From NCBI GenBank assembly GCA_947246475.1, contig CAMXSH010000001.1, forward strand, positions 1-64,000: a stretch of 64,000 nt of DNA, written 5' to 3'. The position numbers were made by a program, and so were the translations under genes. This DNA comes from an uncultured Roseburia sp. (GTDB lineage: Bacteria > Bacillota > Clostridia > Lachnospirales > Lachnospiraceae). Shown here piece after piece: positions 1-9,050 of the stretch. A model generated the notes under the pieces. The model was not told where the DNA came from, did not search any database, and was given only the letters and a program-made list of their open reading frames with translations. Numbering within the stretch: the first letter of the stretch is position 1; each line of letters begins with the position of its first letter.

Positions 1-331
1 AGTGACAGCTGAGAATTATCAGGATTTCACGGACTCTACAAAGGTTTATGAACCAGTGTCCAAGCAGCTTGACAAAGGTAAGAGTGCAGTGAAGAAAGTC
101 TGGCTGAACATTTACAATTCTTCCGATAATTTCCTGAGTTCAACTTATCAGCCGCTTCTTCAGAAATATGACGATCTGCTCAATCTTGAGGTAGATTATA
201 TTGGCGGTGACGGTCAGACCGAGTCTAACATTACAAACCGTCTTGGAAATCCGGGTCAGTACGATGCCTTTGCCATCAATATGGTTAAGACGGATAACGC
301 AGCTTCTTATACCGCGTTATTGAATCAGTGA
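1..331 (+). CDS. mglB: MglB-like galactose/glucose ABC substrate-binding protein, C-terminal part (5' end off window)
   Basis: This is the 3' end of a gene entering from the left edge; the first complete codon is at position 2. The first residues (VTAENYQDF) resemble the last strand of MglB-type proteins (VDKDNIAEF in E. coli). The chain does not stop there but continues for about 100 residues. The added part itself resembles the N-terminal lobe of a periplasmic sugar-binding protein: IYNSSDNFLSS, then about 40 residues later YDAFAINMV, compared with IYKYDDNFMS and VDALAINLV in MglB. It appears to be a binding protein with a partial second N-lobe at its tail. The mglA and mglC genes downstream support the sugar-transport role. 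Family assignment is firm; the tail duplication is my reading from memory of family motifs. Confidence 0.75.
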   Translation, partial: VTAENYQDFTDSTKVYEPVSKQLDKGKSAVKKVWLNIYNSSDNFLSSTYQPLLQKYDDLLNLEVDYIGGDGQTESNITNRLGNPGQYDAFAINMVKTDNAASYTALLNQ

Positions 332-344
332 TCCGCCGTCCGCC

Positions 345-366
345 TGGGGAGAAGAGATTCTCCCCA
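345..366 (+). terminator. Intercistronic stem-loop between mglB and mglA
   Basis: A perfect 9-bp stem (TGGGGAGAA / TTCTCCCCA) with a 4-nt loop lies 14 bases after the mglB stop. There is no long T-run after it, so full termination is unlikely. Such hairpins behind binding-protein genes commonly protect the upstream mRNA and lower expression of the membrane components. That role is inferred from position. Confidence 0.55.
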
Positions 367-493
367 ATTGTGTTGTCATGAGAGAGATCGGCATACAGTT
401 ACAGGGGTGAAATTGTGAAAATTTTACTTTTCACAGGCAAATTTGTGCCTGCGGTCAAAGGTTTGCAGGCTACGGAAAGGCACGGTTATAATT

Positions 494-2002
494 ATGGCAG
501 ATAAAAAAAATGATATCATCCTGTCGATACGGGGTATGAGCAAGTCCTTTGGAAGGAACAGGGTCCTGGATCGTATCAATCTGGACGTGAAGCCGGGCAC
601 GGTTATGGGACTGATGGGCGAAAATGGCGCTGGCAAATCGACGATGATGAAGTGTCTCTTTGGCACATATCAAAAGGATGAGGGCAAAATCTTTCTGGAG
701 GGGAAAGAAGTAAATTTTTCCGGACCGAAGGATGCTCTTGAAAATGGCATCGCAATGGTGCATCAGGAACTGAACCAATGCCTGGAACGAAATGTGATCG
801 ACAATCTGTTCCTGGGACGCTATCCCAGGAATTCCATGGGGGTAGTGGACGAGGGGAAAATGAAAAGAGAAGCCTCTGAACTTTTCAGGAAACTGGGGAT
901 GACTGTGGATCTCACCCAGCCTATGCGGAATATGTCCGTATCCCAGAGGCAGATGTGCGAGATCGCCAAAGCCATTTCCTATCATTCCAGGGTTATCGTT
1001 CTGGACGAACCAACGTCTTCTCTTACCGTACAGGAAGTAGACAAGCTTTTTGAAATGATGCGTATGCTGAAAAAACAGGGGATTTCCCTGGTTTACATTT
1101 CCCACAAAATGGATGAGATTTTTGAAATTTGCGATGAAATTTCAGTTCTTCGGGATGGAAATCTGGTTATGACAAAGAACAGCAAAGATACGGATATGAA
1201 TGAACTGATCGCGGCGATGGTGGGACGTTCTCTTGAAAACCGTTTTCCACAGGTTGACAATACGCCAGGAGATGTTGTTCTGTCGGTGCAGCATCTGTCC
1301 ACAAAGTTTGAACCACATCTGCAGGATATTTCCTTTGATGTGAGGGAGGGAGAGATATTTGGGCTGTATGGACTAGTAGGCGCCGGGCGTACGGAGCTTC
1401 TGGAGACGATCTTTGGCGTACGTACCAGGGCGGCAGGGCGTGTTTACTTTAAAGAACGCCTGATGAATTTCAGCAGTGCGAAAGATGCCATGGATCACGG
1501 CTTTGCCATGATCACGGAGGAACGGAAAGCCAATGGGCTCTTTCTAAAAGGCGATCTGATCTTTAACACCACCATTGCCAACCTGAAACAGTACCGTTCC
1601 GGGGTGGCGCTGTCAAATCCGAAGATGAACAGGGCAACGGCAAGGCAGATCGACATCATGCATACGAAGTGCATGGGGCCGGAGGATATGATCTCCAGTC
1701 TGTCGGGAGGTAACCAGCAGAAGGTGATCATGGGAAAATGGCTGGAACGAAGTCCAGAGGTATTTATGATGGATGAACCCACCAGGGGAATTGATGTGGG
1801 GGCGAAATATGAGATTTATGAATTGATCATCAATATGGCAAAACAGGGAAAGACCATTATCGTTGTCTCATCTGAGATGCCAGAGATCCTTGGGATCACA
1901 AACCGTATTGGCGTCATGTCAAACGGACGTCTTTCTGGTATCGTCAATACCAATGAGACAGACCAGGAAGAACTTTTAAAACTCAGTGCAAAATACCTAT
2001 AA
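494..2002 (+). CDS. mglA: Galactose/methyl galactoside ABC transporter ATP-binding protein MglA
   Basis: This 502-residue protein is a tandem ATPase of the MglA/RbsA/XylG family and would power sugar import from the cytoplasmic side of the membrane. The first nucleotide-binding half has a canonical Walker A (GENGAGKST, residues about 42-50) and Walker B followed by LDEPTSSL. The second half has a degenerate P-loop (YGLVGAGRTE), a signature LSGGNQQK and MDEPTRGIDVG. One canonical and one degenerate P-loop is normal for this family. The ATG at 494 is chosen over an upstream in-frame ATG at 443: it follows GGAAAGG, and the homologous sequence begins there. The gene sits 18 bases before mglC, so the two are cotranscribed. 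Confidence 0.95.
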   Translation: MADKKNDIILSIRGMSKSFGRNRVLDRINLDVKPGTVMGLMGENGAGKSTMMKCLFGTYQKDEGKIFLEGKEVNFSGPKDALENGIAMVHQELNQCLERNVIDNLFLGRYPRNSMGVVDEGKMKREASELFRKLGMTVDLTQPMRNMSVSQRQMCEIAKAISYHSRVIVLDEPTSSLTVQEVDKLFEMMRMLKKQGISLVYISHKMDEIFEICDEISVLRDGNLVMTKNSKDTDMNELIAAMVGRSLENRFPQVDNTPGDVVLSVQHLSTKFEPHLQDISFDVREGEIFGLYGLVGAGRTELLETIFGVRTRAAGRVYFKERLMNFSSAKDAMDHGFAMITEERKANGLFLKGDLIFNTTIANLKQYRSGVALSNPKMNRATARQIDIMHTKCMGPEDMISSLSGGNQQKVIMGKWLERSPEVFMMDEPTRGIDVGAKYEIYELIINMAKQGKTIIVVSSEMPEILGITNRIGVMSNGRLSGIVNTNETDQEELLKLSAKYL

Positions 2003-2020
2003 TAAGGGAGATGAATAGAT

Positions 2021-3547
2021 ATGACAAATGAAAAAAGTAAGATTCTTACAGCGGAAGAGGAAATGCAGCTGAGGAAGCCGATCGAAGAATACGTGGGCAG
2101 GATCCAGGAAAGGATTGACGGTCTCAGGGCAGAGCAATCACCCAATAAGGGAGAGATTTCAAGGCTGATCCAGGATGCCGAAGGCTATCTGAGTAAGCAT
2201 TTCGATTCGGAATATTACCAGAAAGTAAAAGCAGGCTGCGAGCTGGAAAAAGCGGAGGTAAAAAGCAATTATGACCAAAAGATTGCTGAGCTGAAGCGGG
2301 AGCATGAACAGATCATGCAGAAGCTTTCGGACCATCAGGAGATCAAGGATGAAAAATATGTCTACAAAAACCGGTTGTTCGACGCAAAGATGAAGAGAGA
2401 CAAAGATCTTCAGCAGATCAAAGACCGGAGGCATGCGGCGTACACATATAAGTTTCATCTGATTGACCTGCTTCGTATGTCCAGATTTACCATTGGGGAA
2501 TCCATAGCGCAGAAATGGGAGAATTATAAATATGCCTTTAACCGCAGAACCTTTCTTCTGCAGAATGGATTGTATATTGCCATCGCCCTGATCTTTATTA
2601 TGCTGTGTATCATCACACCGATGGTAAAAAATGCACCGTTGCTGACTTACAACAATGTTCTGAATATTTTACAGCAGGCTTCCCCCAGAATGTTTCTCGC
2701 CCTGGGTGTGGCAGGATTGATCCTTCTTACTGGTACCGATCTATCCATTGGACGTATGGTGGGAATGGGAATGACCGCGGCGACGATCATTATGCATCAG
2801 GGGATCAATACCGGTTCTGTATTTGGACATGTTTTTGATTTTACACAGATGCCCATCGCTTTGAGAGTGGTCTTCGCACTGGTTGTCTGTATCCTGCTGT
2901 GTACGATTTTTACTGCCATCGCAGGTTTCTTTACAGCGAAATTCAAGATGCATCCTTTTATTTCAACGATGGCGAATATGCTGGTGATCTTTGGACTTGT
3001 CACCTATGCGACAAAGGGTGTTTCTTTCGGAGCCATTGAACCTGTGATTCCGAATATGATCATCCCGAAAGTGAATGGTTTTCCAACGATCATCCTCTGG
3101 GCGGCGGCAGCAGTCGTGATCGTGTGGTTTATCTGGAATAAGACGACCTTCGGTAAAAATCTGTATGCGGTGGGTGGAAACCCGGAAGCAGCTTCCGTTT
3201 CTGGTATTTCGGTTTTCAAAGTAACTGTAGGCGCCTTTATTATGGCGGGTATTCTGTATGGTTTTGGTTCCTGGCTGGAGTGTGCGAGAATGGTAGGATC
3301 CGGTTCTGCTGCCTATGGACAGGGATGGGAGATGGATGCCATCGCGGCCTGTGTGGTGGGAGGTGTATCCTTTACCGGTGGTATTGGTAAAATCTCTGGT
3401 GTCGTAGTCGGTGTAATTATATTTACTGCGCTGACTTATTCCCTGACGATTCTTGGAATTGATACAAATCTGCAGTTTGTATTTTCTGGTATCATTATCC
3501 TTGTGGCAGTTACACTGGATTGCCTGAAATATGTACAGAAAAAATAG
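2021..3547 (+). CDS. mglC: Galactose ABC transporter permease MglC with long coiled N-terminal extension
   Basis: The C-terminal two thirds (about residue 183 onward) is a hydrophobic RbsC/MglC-type permease (BPD_transp_2 family), including LTGTDLSIGRMVGMG and GGNPEAASVSGI. Typical MglC proteins are about 330 residues; this one is 508 because some 180 charged residues precede the first membrane segment. The extension is rich in Glu, Lys, Gln and Arg with long helical, coiled-coil-like stretches (about residues 70-140), and should face the cytoplasm. The start is well supported by AAGGGAG 10 bases before the ATG. The extension might regulate or scaffold the transporter; its function is unknown. 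Confidence 0.93.
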   Translation: MTNEKSKILTAEEEMQLRKPIEEYVGRIQERIDGLRAEQSPNKGEISRLIQDAEGYLSKHFDSEYYQKVKAGCELEKAEVKSNYDQKIAELKREHEQIMQKLSDHQEIKDEKYVYKNRLFDAKMKRDKDLQQIKDRRHAAYTYKFHLIDLLRMSRFTIGESIAQKWENYKYAFNRRTFLLQNGLYIAIALIFIMLCIITPMVKNAPLLTYNNVLNILQQASPRMFLALGVAGLILLTGTDLSIGRMVGMGMTAATIIMHQGINTGSVFGHVFDFTQMPIALRVVFALVVCILLCTIFTAIAGFFTAKFKMHPFISTMANMLVIFGLVTYATKGVSFGAIEPVIPNMIIPKVNGFPTIILWAAAAVVIVWFIWNKTTFGKNLYAVGGNPEAASVSGISVFKVTVGAFIMAGILYGFGSWLECARMVGSGSAAYGQGWEMDAIAACVVGGVSFTGGIGKISGVVVGVIIFTALTYSLTILGIDTNLQFVFSGIIILVAVTLDCLKYVQKK

Positions 3548-3592
3548 CAGGTAAGGAACGGCTGGTGTACAGAACACTGCATGGGAGGCTAT

Positions 3593-5203
3593 ATGGACAA
3601 ATATTCAGTACTTCTGGTGGATGATGAAGAAGAAGTGATCCATGTCATAATGCGGAAGATCAATTGGGAGGGACTGGGATTTTCTGTGGCAGGACATGCC
3701 AATAACGGGGCAAAGGCCTTAGAGATGGTGGAGGAATTCCAGCCGGATGTGGTGATGACAGATATCCGGATGCCGTTTATGGACGGAATGGAACTGTCCC
3801 GCCGCATCAAGGCGGAATATCCTGCCACGAAAATCCTGTTTTTTACCGGATTCGATGAATTTGAATATGCCAAAGGGGCGGTGCACCTGGAAGTGGAGGA
3901 ATATATTTTAAAACCTGTGAATTCAGTGGAATTGACCAATGTATTCACGAAACTGAAGATAAAACTGGATCAGGAGATCAGCGATAAGCGAAATGTAGAA
4001 ATCCTTCAGAAATACTATATGGACTCCCTTCCTCTTCTGCAGGCAAACTTCTATACATCACTAATCGAAGGCAGTATTCTGGAGGAGGAGATCCCAGGTT
4101 ATCTCTCTGATTACCAGCTCTCTTTTTCCGGACCATTTTTCTGCTGTCTTGTGATCCATACCTCTTCCAGCCAGGTGCCCGCGGATATGAATCCTCTTCT
4201 GCTCGCCACCTCAGTACACAGGCAGGCAAAAGAGCGGCTGGAAGAAAAATGGCGTGCTAAATGTTTTTCTTACCTGGGAAATACGATTATGATTTCACAG
4301 CTCAGGACGGAAAATGAGGTGTCGGAACTGACCGATGAGTGTGACCGGTTCTGTAAGTACGCCAAGAGCATCATAGGGGCTGTTGTCACCATTGGTATCG
4401 GTCCGGTCTGTGATTCGGTTTTAGCGCTGTCACAATCTTTTACCGGTGCAAGGGAGGCTGTATCATATCGTGTGATCTACGGTGCTGCCAGGGCAATAAA
4501 CATACAGGAGGTAGTTCCCGGGGAGATCCTACAGCCCGGCCTGGCGAATGACGCTGAGATATCAAATCTTTTTAAGACAATCCGGTTTGGCTCTGAAAAT
4601 GAGGTGGTCCAGGCGGCAGACCAATATCTGAAACATACCTCCTATCCCAACAAATCCTTGCAGCAGCACCATGTTGACATGATGGAGCTAGTTAGTACAT
4701 TGTATCGTTTTGCATTAAATAATGATATTTCGGTGGCAGATTTTTCCCAGGATTTTCGAAAATTGTACAGCAGTTTATTTGACCTGGAGCCGGCTGAATT
4801 CAGAAAGTGGCTCATAGACTGCAGCCTTTTCTTTCGCGAAAAGCTGATTCTGGCACGAAACAGGTCCAACAGATCTTTTGTGGCAAAAGCAGAGGAGTAT
4901 GTCCGTCACAACTATGGGGATGAAGACCTTTCCCTGGATCGTGTCTGTGAAGTGCTGGGGGTGTCGAATTCTTATTTTTCTAGTGTATTTAAGAAAGAGA
5001 CAGGGAATTCCTTTATCCGTTTTCTGACGGATTATCGGATGGAACAGGCGTCGCAGCAGTTGATCGGGACGAATGAGAAAAGTTATATCATTGCAAAAAA
5101 TGTCGGGTACACAGACCCGAATTATTTTAGTTATGTGTTTAAGCGTAAGTTTGGCGTGTCTCCTTCAAAATACAGAAGGGAGCATATAGTGGGTGAAGAT
5201 TAA
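3593..5203 (+). CDS. YesN-type response regulator with AraC DNA-binding domain
   Basis: Residues 1-120 form a receiver domain with the acidic pocket D10/D11, phospho-acceptor D57 (MTDIRMP), T85 and K107 (YILKPV). The last 100 residues are an AraC-type double helix-turn-helix (SNSYFSSVFKKETG ... YTDPNYFSYVFKRKFG). The roughly 300-residue middle region is typical of YesN-like regulators. ATG 3593 is preferred to ATG 3581 because the GGGAGG ribosome site lies between them. The gene ends 11 bases inside the downstream kinase, so the pair is translationally coupled. By position it probably controls the mgl and/or gal genes in response to external sugar; that target is inferred. Confidence 0.9.
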   Translation: MDKYSVLLVDDEEEVIHVIMRKINWEGLGFSVAGHANNGAKALEMVEEFQPDVVMTDIRMPFMDGMELSRRIKAEYPATKILFFTGFDEFEYAKGAVHLEVEEYILKPVNSVELTNVFTKLKIKLDQEISDKRNVEILQKYYMDSLPLLQANFYTSLIEGSILEEEIPGYLSDYQLSFSGPFFCCLVIHTSSSQVPADMNPLLLATSVHRQAKERLEEKWRAKCFSYLGNTIMISQLRTENEVSELTDECDRFCKYAKSIIGAVVTIGIGPVCDSVLALSQSFTGAREAVSYRVIYGAARAINIQEVVPGEILQPGLANDAEISNLFKTIRFGSENEVVQAADQYLKHTSYPNKSLQQHHVDMMELVSTLYRFALNNDISVADFSQDFRKLYSSLFDLEPAEFRKWLIDCSLFFREKLILARNRSNRSFVAKAEEYVRHNYGDEDLSLDRVCEVLGVSNSYFSSVFKKETGNSFIRFLTDYRMEQASQQLIGTNEKSYIIAKNVGYTDPNYFSYVFKRKFGVSPSKYRREHIVGED

Positions 5204-7055
5204 GTTTTGGGAATATATGAGAAGATTAAAACCAAAGGGAATGCAGTCCACGGTCATGCTGGCTTTCTCCCTGATATCAGTTTCCATTATGCTGATCCTT
5301 GGCGTTGTGATGTATATGAAATTCTCTGCCCTGTCCCAGCGGGAGATGATACAGGATACGGAGACTCTGATGGAACAGACCAAGGTAAGGCTGGAGGAAT
5401 ATCTGATTGCCATGCGGCAGATATCTGATACTGTTTATTATAACGTGATCAAGGAGAATGATCTTTCCTCCCAGGACAATAAGATACGGCAGGGGATGAA
5501 TATCATTTATGAGACAAACCGGAGCCATCTACGCAGCATCGCGATCTATAATGATTATGGAAGCCTGATGGCTGCGGAACCAGTGGCCTCCCAGAAGGAA
5601 GATCCGGATGTGATTCATCAGTCCTGGTTTGAAAAGGCGATAGAGGGGGTAGAAAATATGCATTTTTCTACGCCTCACATCCAGAATTTGTTCGATGATG
5701 CCACCAGGCGGTATTACTGGGTGATCTCTTTGAGCCGTGTGGTGGACCTTATGGACAAGGGAGATCCTGTGACCGGGGTGCTGCTGGTGGATATGGATTT
5801 CACAAGTGTGTCACGGATGCTGCAGCGCATCAATTCCAATACTTCGGACAATGGACAATATTATTATTTGTGTGACAGCAGTGGAGAAATCATCTACCAT
5901 AAAAAGCAGATGCAGATCAGCAATGGGAGTTTTCGGGAAAATAATGTAGCTGCTGCCATGTATAAAGATGGTGTTTACGAGGAAAAAGTTGGGGGAGAAT
6001 CCCGGAAACTGCTCATTAAGACTGTAAGTTACACAGGGTGGAAGCTGGTGGGTGTGATACCGGATTCTACATTTACACAAGGTATGTTTGATATCCGGTA
6101 TTTTATTATTATGATCATCCTTTTGATGGCGATGATGCTTGCTGTGATTAACCGTGTAGTGTCCGTAAGGATTTCCAGTCCAATATTAAAGCTAAATGAC
6201 TCCGTAAGGGAATACGAAGCGGGAGAAAAGCCGAAGATCTATATCGGCGGTTCTCAGGAGATTCAGCACCTGGGCAATTCGATCCAGCGGTCTTATGAGC
6301 AGATTGACAGGCTGATGCAGCAAATCGTCAAGGAGCAGAATGAGAGAAGGAAAAGTGAGCTGGATGCACTACAAAGCCAGATCAATCCGCATTTTCTCTA
6401 TAATGCGCTGGATTCCATCACATGGATGATCGAGGGGGAGCGGAATGACGATGCCGTTTATATGATTTCAGAACTGGCGAAGCTCTTTCGCATCAGTCTC
6501 TCCAGAGGCCAAACTGTGATCCGTGTTCAGGATGAGCTGCAGCATGCGAAGAGTTATATGAATATTCAGAAGATCCGGTATAAGAATAATTTTAATGTCA
6601 TCTTTGATGTGGATCCAGATGTCTATAGCTATTGCAGTGTAAAGCTGGTACTGCAGCCGTTATTGGAAAATGCGATCAGTTATGGAGTCAGCGGTATGGA
6701 TGAACTCGGGGAGATCCGGGTGACAGCACAGAAACAGGAGGAGAGGATCATTCTCTCTGTAGCAGATAATGGGTTAGGTATGTCAGAGGAAGAGGCTGAA
6801 CTGGTATTGACCGATAGTGACCGGATCCATAAACGTGGTTCTGGCGTGGGACTTATTAATGTCAATAACCGGATCCAGATGCTCTTTGGAAAAGAATATG
6901 GATTGGTGGTAGAAAGTGAGCCGGATGAGGGAACGACAGTTTCCATCTGCATGCCAGCAGTGCCTTATACAGATGAAAAACGGAGTATCCTTGAAAAAGG
7001 GTATATGTTTGGTGCAGATGAGATCAATAACAGGGAAATGAAGGACAGATTGTAA
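5193..7055 (+). CDS. YesM/LytS-type sensor histidine kinase
   Basis: A 620-residue membrane kinase. Membrane segment 1 lies near residues 18-40 and segment 2 near 302-322, enclosing an extracellular sensor region of about 260 residues. A HAMP-like linker follows (VSVRISSPILKLNDSV). The His_kinase domain has NPHFLYNALDS with phospho-acceptor H400. The ATPase domain has LLENAISYG, VADNGLGM and GSGVGLINV. The start is GTG at 5193 with AGAAGGG upstream; it overlaps the regulator stop. Two sugar-binding proteins follow directly, an arrangement known from Clostridia in which a binding protein presents sugar to a LytS/YesM kinase (for example XylFII-LytS). Confidence 0.9.
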   Translation: MKIKFWEYMRRLKPKGMQSTVMLAFSLISVSIMLILGVVMYMKFSALSQREMIQDTETLMEQTKVRLEEYLIAMRQISDTVYYNVIKENDLSSQDNKIRQGMNIIYETNRSHLRSIAIYNDYGSLMAAEPVASQKEDPDVIHQSWFEKAIEGVENMHFSTPHIQNLFDDATRRYYWVISLSRVVDLMDKGDPVTGVLLVDMDFTSVSRMLQRINSNTSDNGQYYYLCDSSGEIIYHKKQMQISNGSFRENNVAAAMYKDGVYEEKVGGESRKLLIKTVSYTGWKLVGVIPDSTFTQGMFDIRYFIIMIILLMAMMLAVINRVVSVRISSPILKLNDSVREYEAGEKPKIYIGGSQEIQHLGNSIQRSYEQIDRLMQQIVKEQNERRKSELDALQSQINPHFLYNALDSITWMIEGERNDDAVYMISELAKLFRISLSRGQTVIRVQDELQHAKSYMNIQKIRYKNNFNVIFDVDPDVYSYCSVKLVLQPLLENAISYGVSGMDELGEIRVTAQKQEERIILSVADNGLGMSEEEAELVLTDSDRIHKRGSGVGLINVNNRIQMLFGKEYGLVVESEPDEGTTVSICMPAVPYTDEKRSILEKGYMFGADEINNREMKDRL

Positions 7056-8029
7056 TGCTGAACAGCAAACGTTTATTTATTACTATCGAAATCGCGCTGA
7101 CCGTTATGGTTATTGTGCTGGCGTTTATTATGGTCAGGGAACAGAGTGAAAAAGAACGTCCCAGGATCTCTGTGATCATACCGGATCCAGATGCCAGCCG
7201 CTGGTCCGCTTTCCGTTATGGATTGAAAATGGCGGCAGAAGATCAGGGCGTGGAGGCATATATTGTCAGTACAGGAGATATTCTAACCCTGGAAGAAGAG
7301 ATCAATATGATCGGGAATGAAAGAGGCAATGGGGTGGATGCTGTGATCCTTCAGCCAGTTCCGGGGGAAGATGCCATGAGAAAATTAGAAGAGGTCTCAA
7401 AAAAAATTCCTATTATGTTTGTGGGGGATCCCGCATTAGAAGATGGGGACAAATCCACGTTTCCGGTCATATGCCCCGATGATTATCGGATGGGAGAGGC
7501 TTTGGCGGAAGAAGTGTTACAGGATTTTAATGGAAATGTAAAGGGAAAAACATTGGGAATCGTGACAGAGGATGAGGAATCAGCAGAAACCCACAGACGG
7601 AAAAAAGGTTTTGAGGATGCATTGCTGGGCAGGGGTGCCCGGATCAGCTGGACCGTCTGTGTTTCCTGTGAGGAGACAGATCATAATTTTCTGGAAAACC
7701 AGTCGAAAACGGATCTGGTGATCGCGCTGGACGATGTCAGCCTGACAAGGGCGGGAGAATGTGCGGCGGCAAAGGATCTTCATGGGGCGCTGGTTTATGG
7801 AATTGGAAATTCCACAGAAGCAGTTTATTATCTGGATACAGGCATGGCAGAGTGTCTGATTGTGCCAGATGAATTTAACAGGGGATACCAGAGTCTCACG
7901 GAGGCAGCTAAGAACCTGGGACTATACTCACGCAAAATGAAGGGGAAGGTCCTGCCTTTTGCCATAATCCGAAGAAAAGAGCTGTTTACTAAGAGAAATC
8001 AGGAGATACTTCTAACAATGAGCCAGTAG
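7055..8029 (+). CDS. Membrane-tethered periplasmic-binding-protein-like sugar sensor
   Basis: The 324-residue product has one N-terminal hydrophobic segment (residues 8-28, ITIEIALTVMVIVLAFIMV) with no lipobox or clear cleavage site, so it is probably anchored outside the membrane. The rest is a type-1 periplasmic binding domain (RbsB/XylF superfamily): ISVIIPDPDASRWSAFRYG, GVDAVILQPV, GKTLGIVTEDEESAETHRRKKGF. Its ATG overlaps the kinase stop (TAATG), indicating tight coupling. It has no permease of its own. The likely role is an accessory sensor that modulates the kinase; this is inferred from gene order and from XylFII-type precedents. The sugar is not visible from sequence. Confidence 0.82.
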   Translation: MLNSKRLFITIEIALTVMVIVLAFIMVREQSEKERPRISVIIPDPDASRWSAFRYGLKMAAEDQGVEAYIVSTGDILTLEEEINMIGNERGNGVDAVILQPVPGEDAMRKLEEVSKKIPIMFVGDPALEDGDKSTFPVICPDDYRMGEALAEEVLQDFNGNVKGKTLGIVTEDEESAETHRRKKGFEDALLGRGARISWTVCVSCEETDHNFLENQSKTDLVIALDDVSLTRAGECAAAKDLHGALVYGIGNSTEAVYYLDTGMAECLIVPDEFNRGYQSLTEAAKNLGLYSRKMKGKVLPFAIIRRKELFTKRNQEILLTMSQ

Positions 8030-8042
8030 GGGAGGTTTTAGT

Positions 8043-9050
8043 TTGACCAAGAACAAAATGCGCGCGGCAGGGATCATTTTTTGCATATGCCTGCTGTTTC
8101 TTGGCGCCTGTGAAAAAAATAGCCCGAAGACAAGGGACAAGCTGCATGTGGGAGTGACATATTATGATCAGAGCGACACTTTTATGAATGAGCTTATCGC
8201 CTGTATCCGGGAGAAGATGGAAGGCCTGGGGGGAAAAGATCTGGATATCACGATGACAGTCCGGGGGGCATCCGGCTCGCAGCAGATACAGGATGATCTG
8301 GTGGAGGAAATGATTTATGGGGGGTGTCAGGTGCTCTGTGTCAATCTGGTGGACCGGACCGATCCGTCGGATATTATAGAACTGGCAAGGAAAAATAACA
8401 CGCCAATTATTTTCTTTAACAGAGAACCGGTAGAAGAAGATATGCTTCGGTGGGATGGACTTTACTATGTGGGTGCTGATTCAGAACAATCCGGTGTGCT
8501 GCAGGGGGAGCTGGCAGCAGAGGCGATTCAGAATAATAAAAAGATAGACCGGAATAAAGATGGTAAAATTCAGTTTGTGGTACTGGAGGGTGAACCGGGC
8601 CATCAGGATACCATCATCCGGACGGAAAATGCCGTGAACACCTTAAAAAAGCATGGTATCGAACTTGAGAAGCTGGGAAGCGGCATCGCCAACTGGAACC
8701 GCGCCCAGGCTCAGAACCGTACAATGCAGCTGATCAGCCAGCACCAGGGCAATATCGAGTTAGTTTTGGCAAATAATGACGATATGGCCCTTGGCGCCCT
8801 GGATGCTTATCAGAAGCTAAATTATGCCGAGAATGAACTGCCTATATTTTTTGGCATCGATGGCACAGATGTGGGTCTGGAAGCCGTGCGGGAAGGAAAA
8901 CTATCCGGTACTGTATATCATGATAAGGAAGGGCAGGCAGCAGCCATGGCAAAACTGGCGAAAGCTGCTGGCACAGGAAAGGGGATGGAAGATATCCCCT
9001 TTCAAAATAAAAAGTATATCTTCCTCCCCTGCACTAAAGTGAAGAAATAA
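8043..9050 (+). CDS. MglB-like galactose/glucose-binding lipoprotein
   Basis: The start is TTG, seven bases after GGGGAGG. The signal peptide ends in a lipobox (LFLGAC, Cys about residue 23), so the product is a lipoprotein. The mature part closely follows E. coli MglB: YYDQSDTFMNELIACI, CVNLVDRTDPSD, NREP, the calcium-binding loop DRNKDGKIQFVVLEGEPGHQD, ANNDDMALGALDAY and FGIDGTDVGLEAV. It is a second galactose/glucose binder in the same operon as the transporter and kinase. It may supply sugar to the transporter or serve as a sensor. Its 3' end overlaps the convergent galT by 17 bases. Confidence 0.9.
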   Translation: MTKNKMRAAGIIFCICLLFLGACEKNSPKTRDKLHVGVTYYDQSDTFMNELIACIREKMEGLGGKDLDITMTVRGASGSQQIQDDLVEEMIYGGCQVLCVNLVDRTDPSDIIELARKNNTPIIFFNREPVEEDMLRWDGLYYVGADSEQSGVLQGELAAEAIQNNKKIDRNKDGKIQFVVLEGEPGHQDTIIRTENAVNTLKKHGIELEKLGSGIANWNRAQAQNRTMQLISQHQGNIELVLANNDDMALGALDAYQKLNYAENELPIFFGIDGTDVGLEAVREGKLSGTVYHDKEGQAAAMAKLAKAAGTGKGMEDIPFQNKKYIFLPCTKVKK

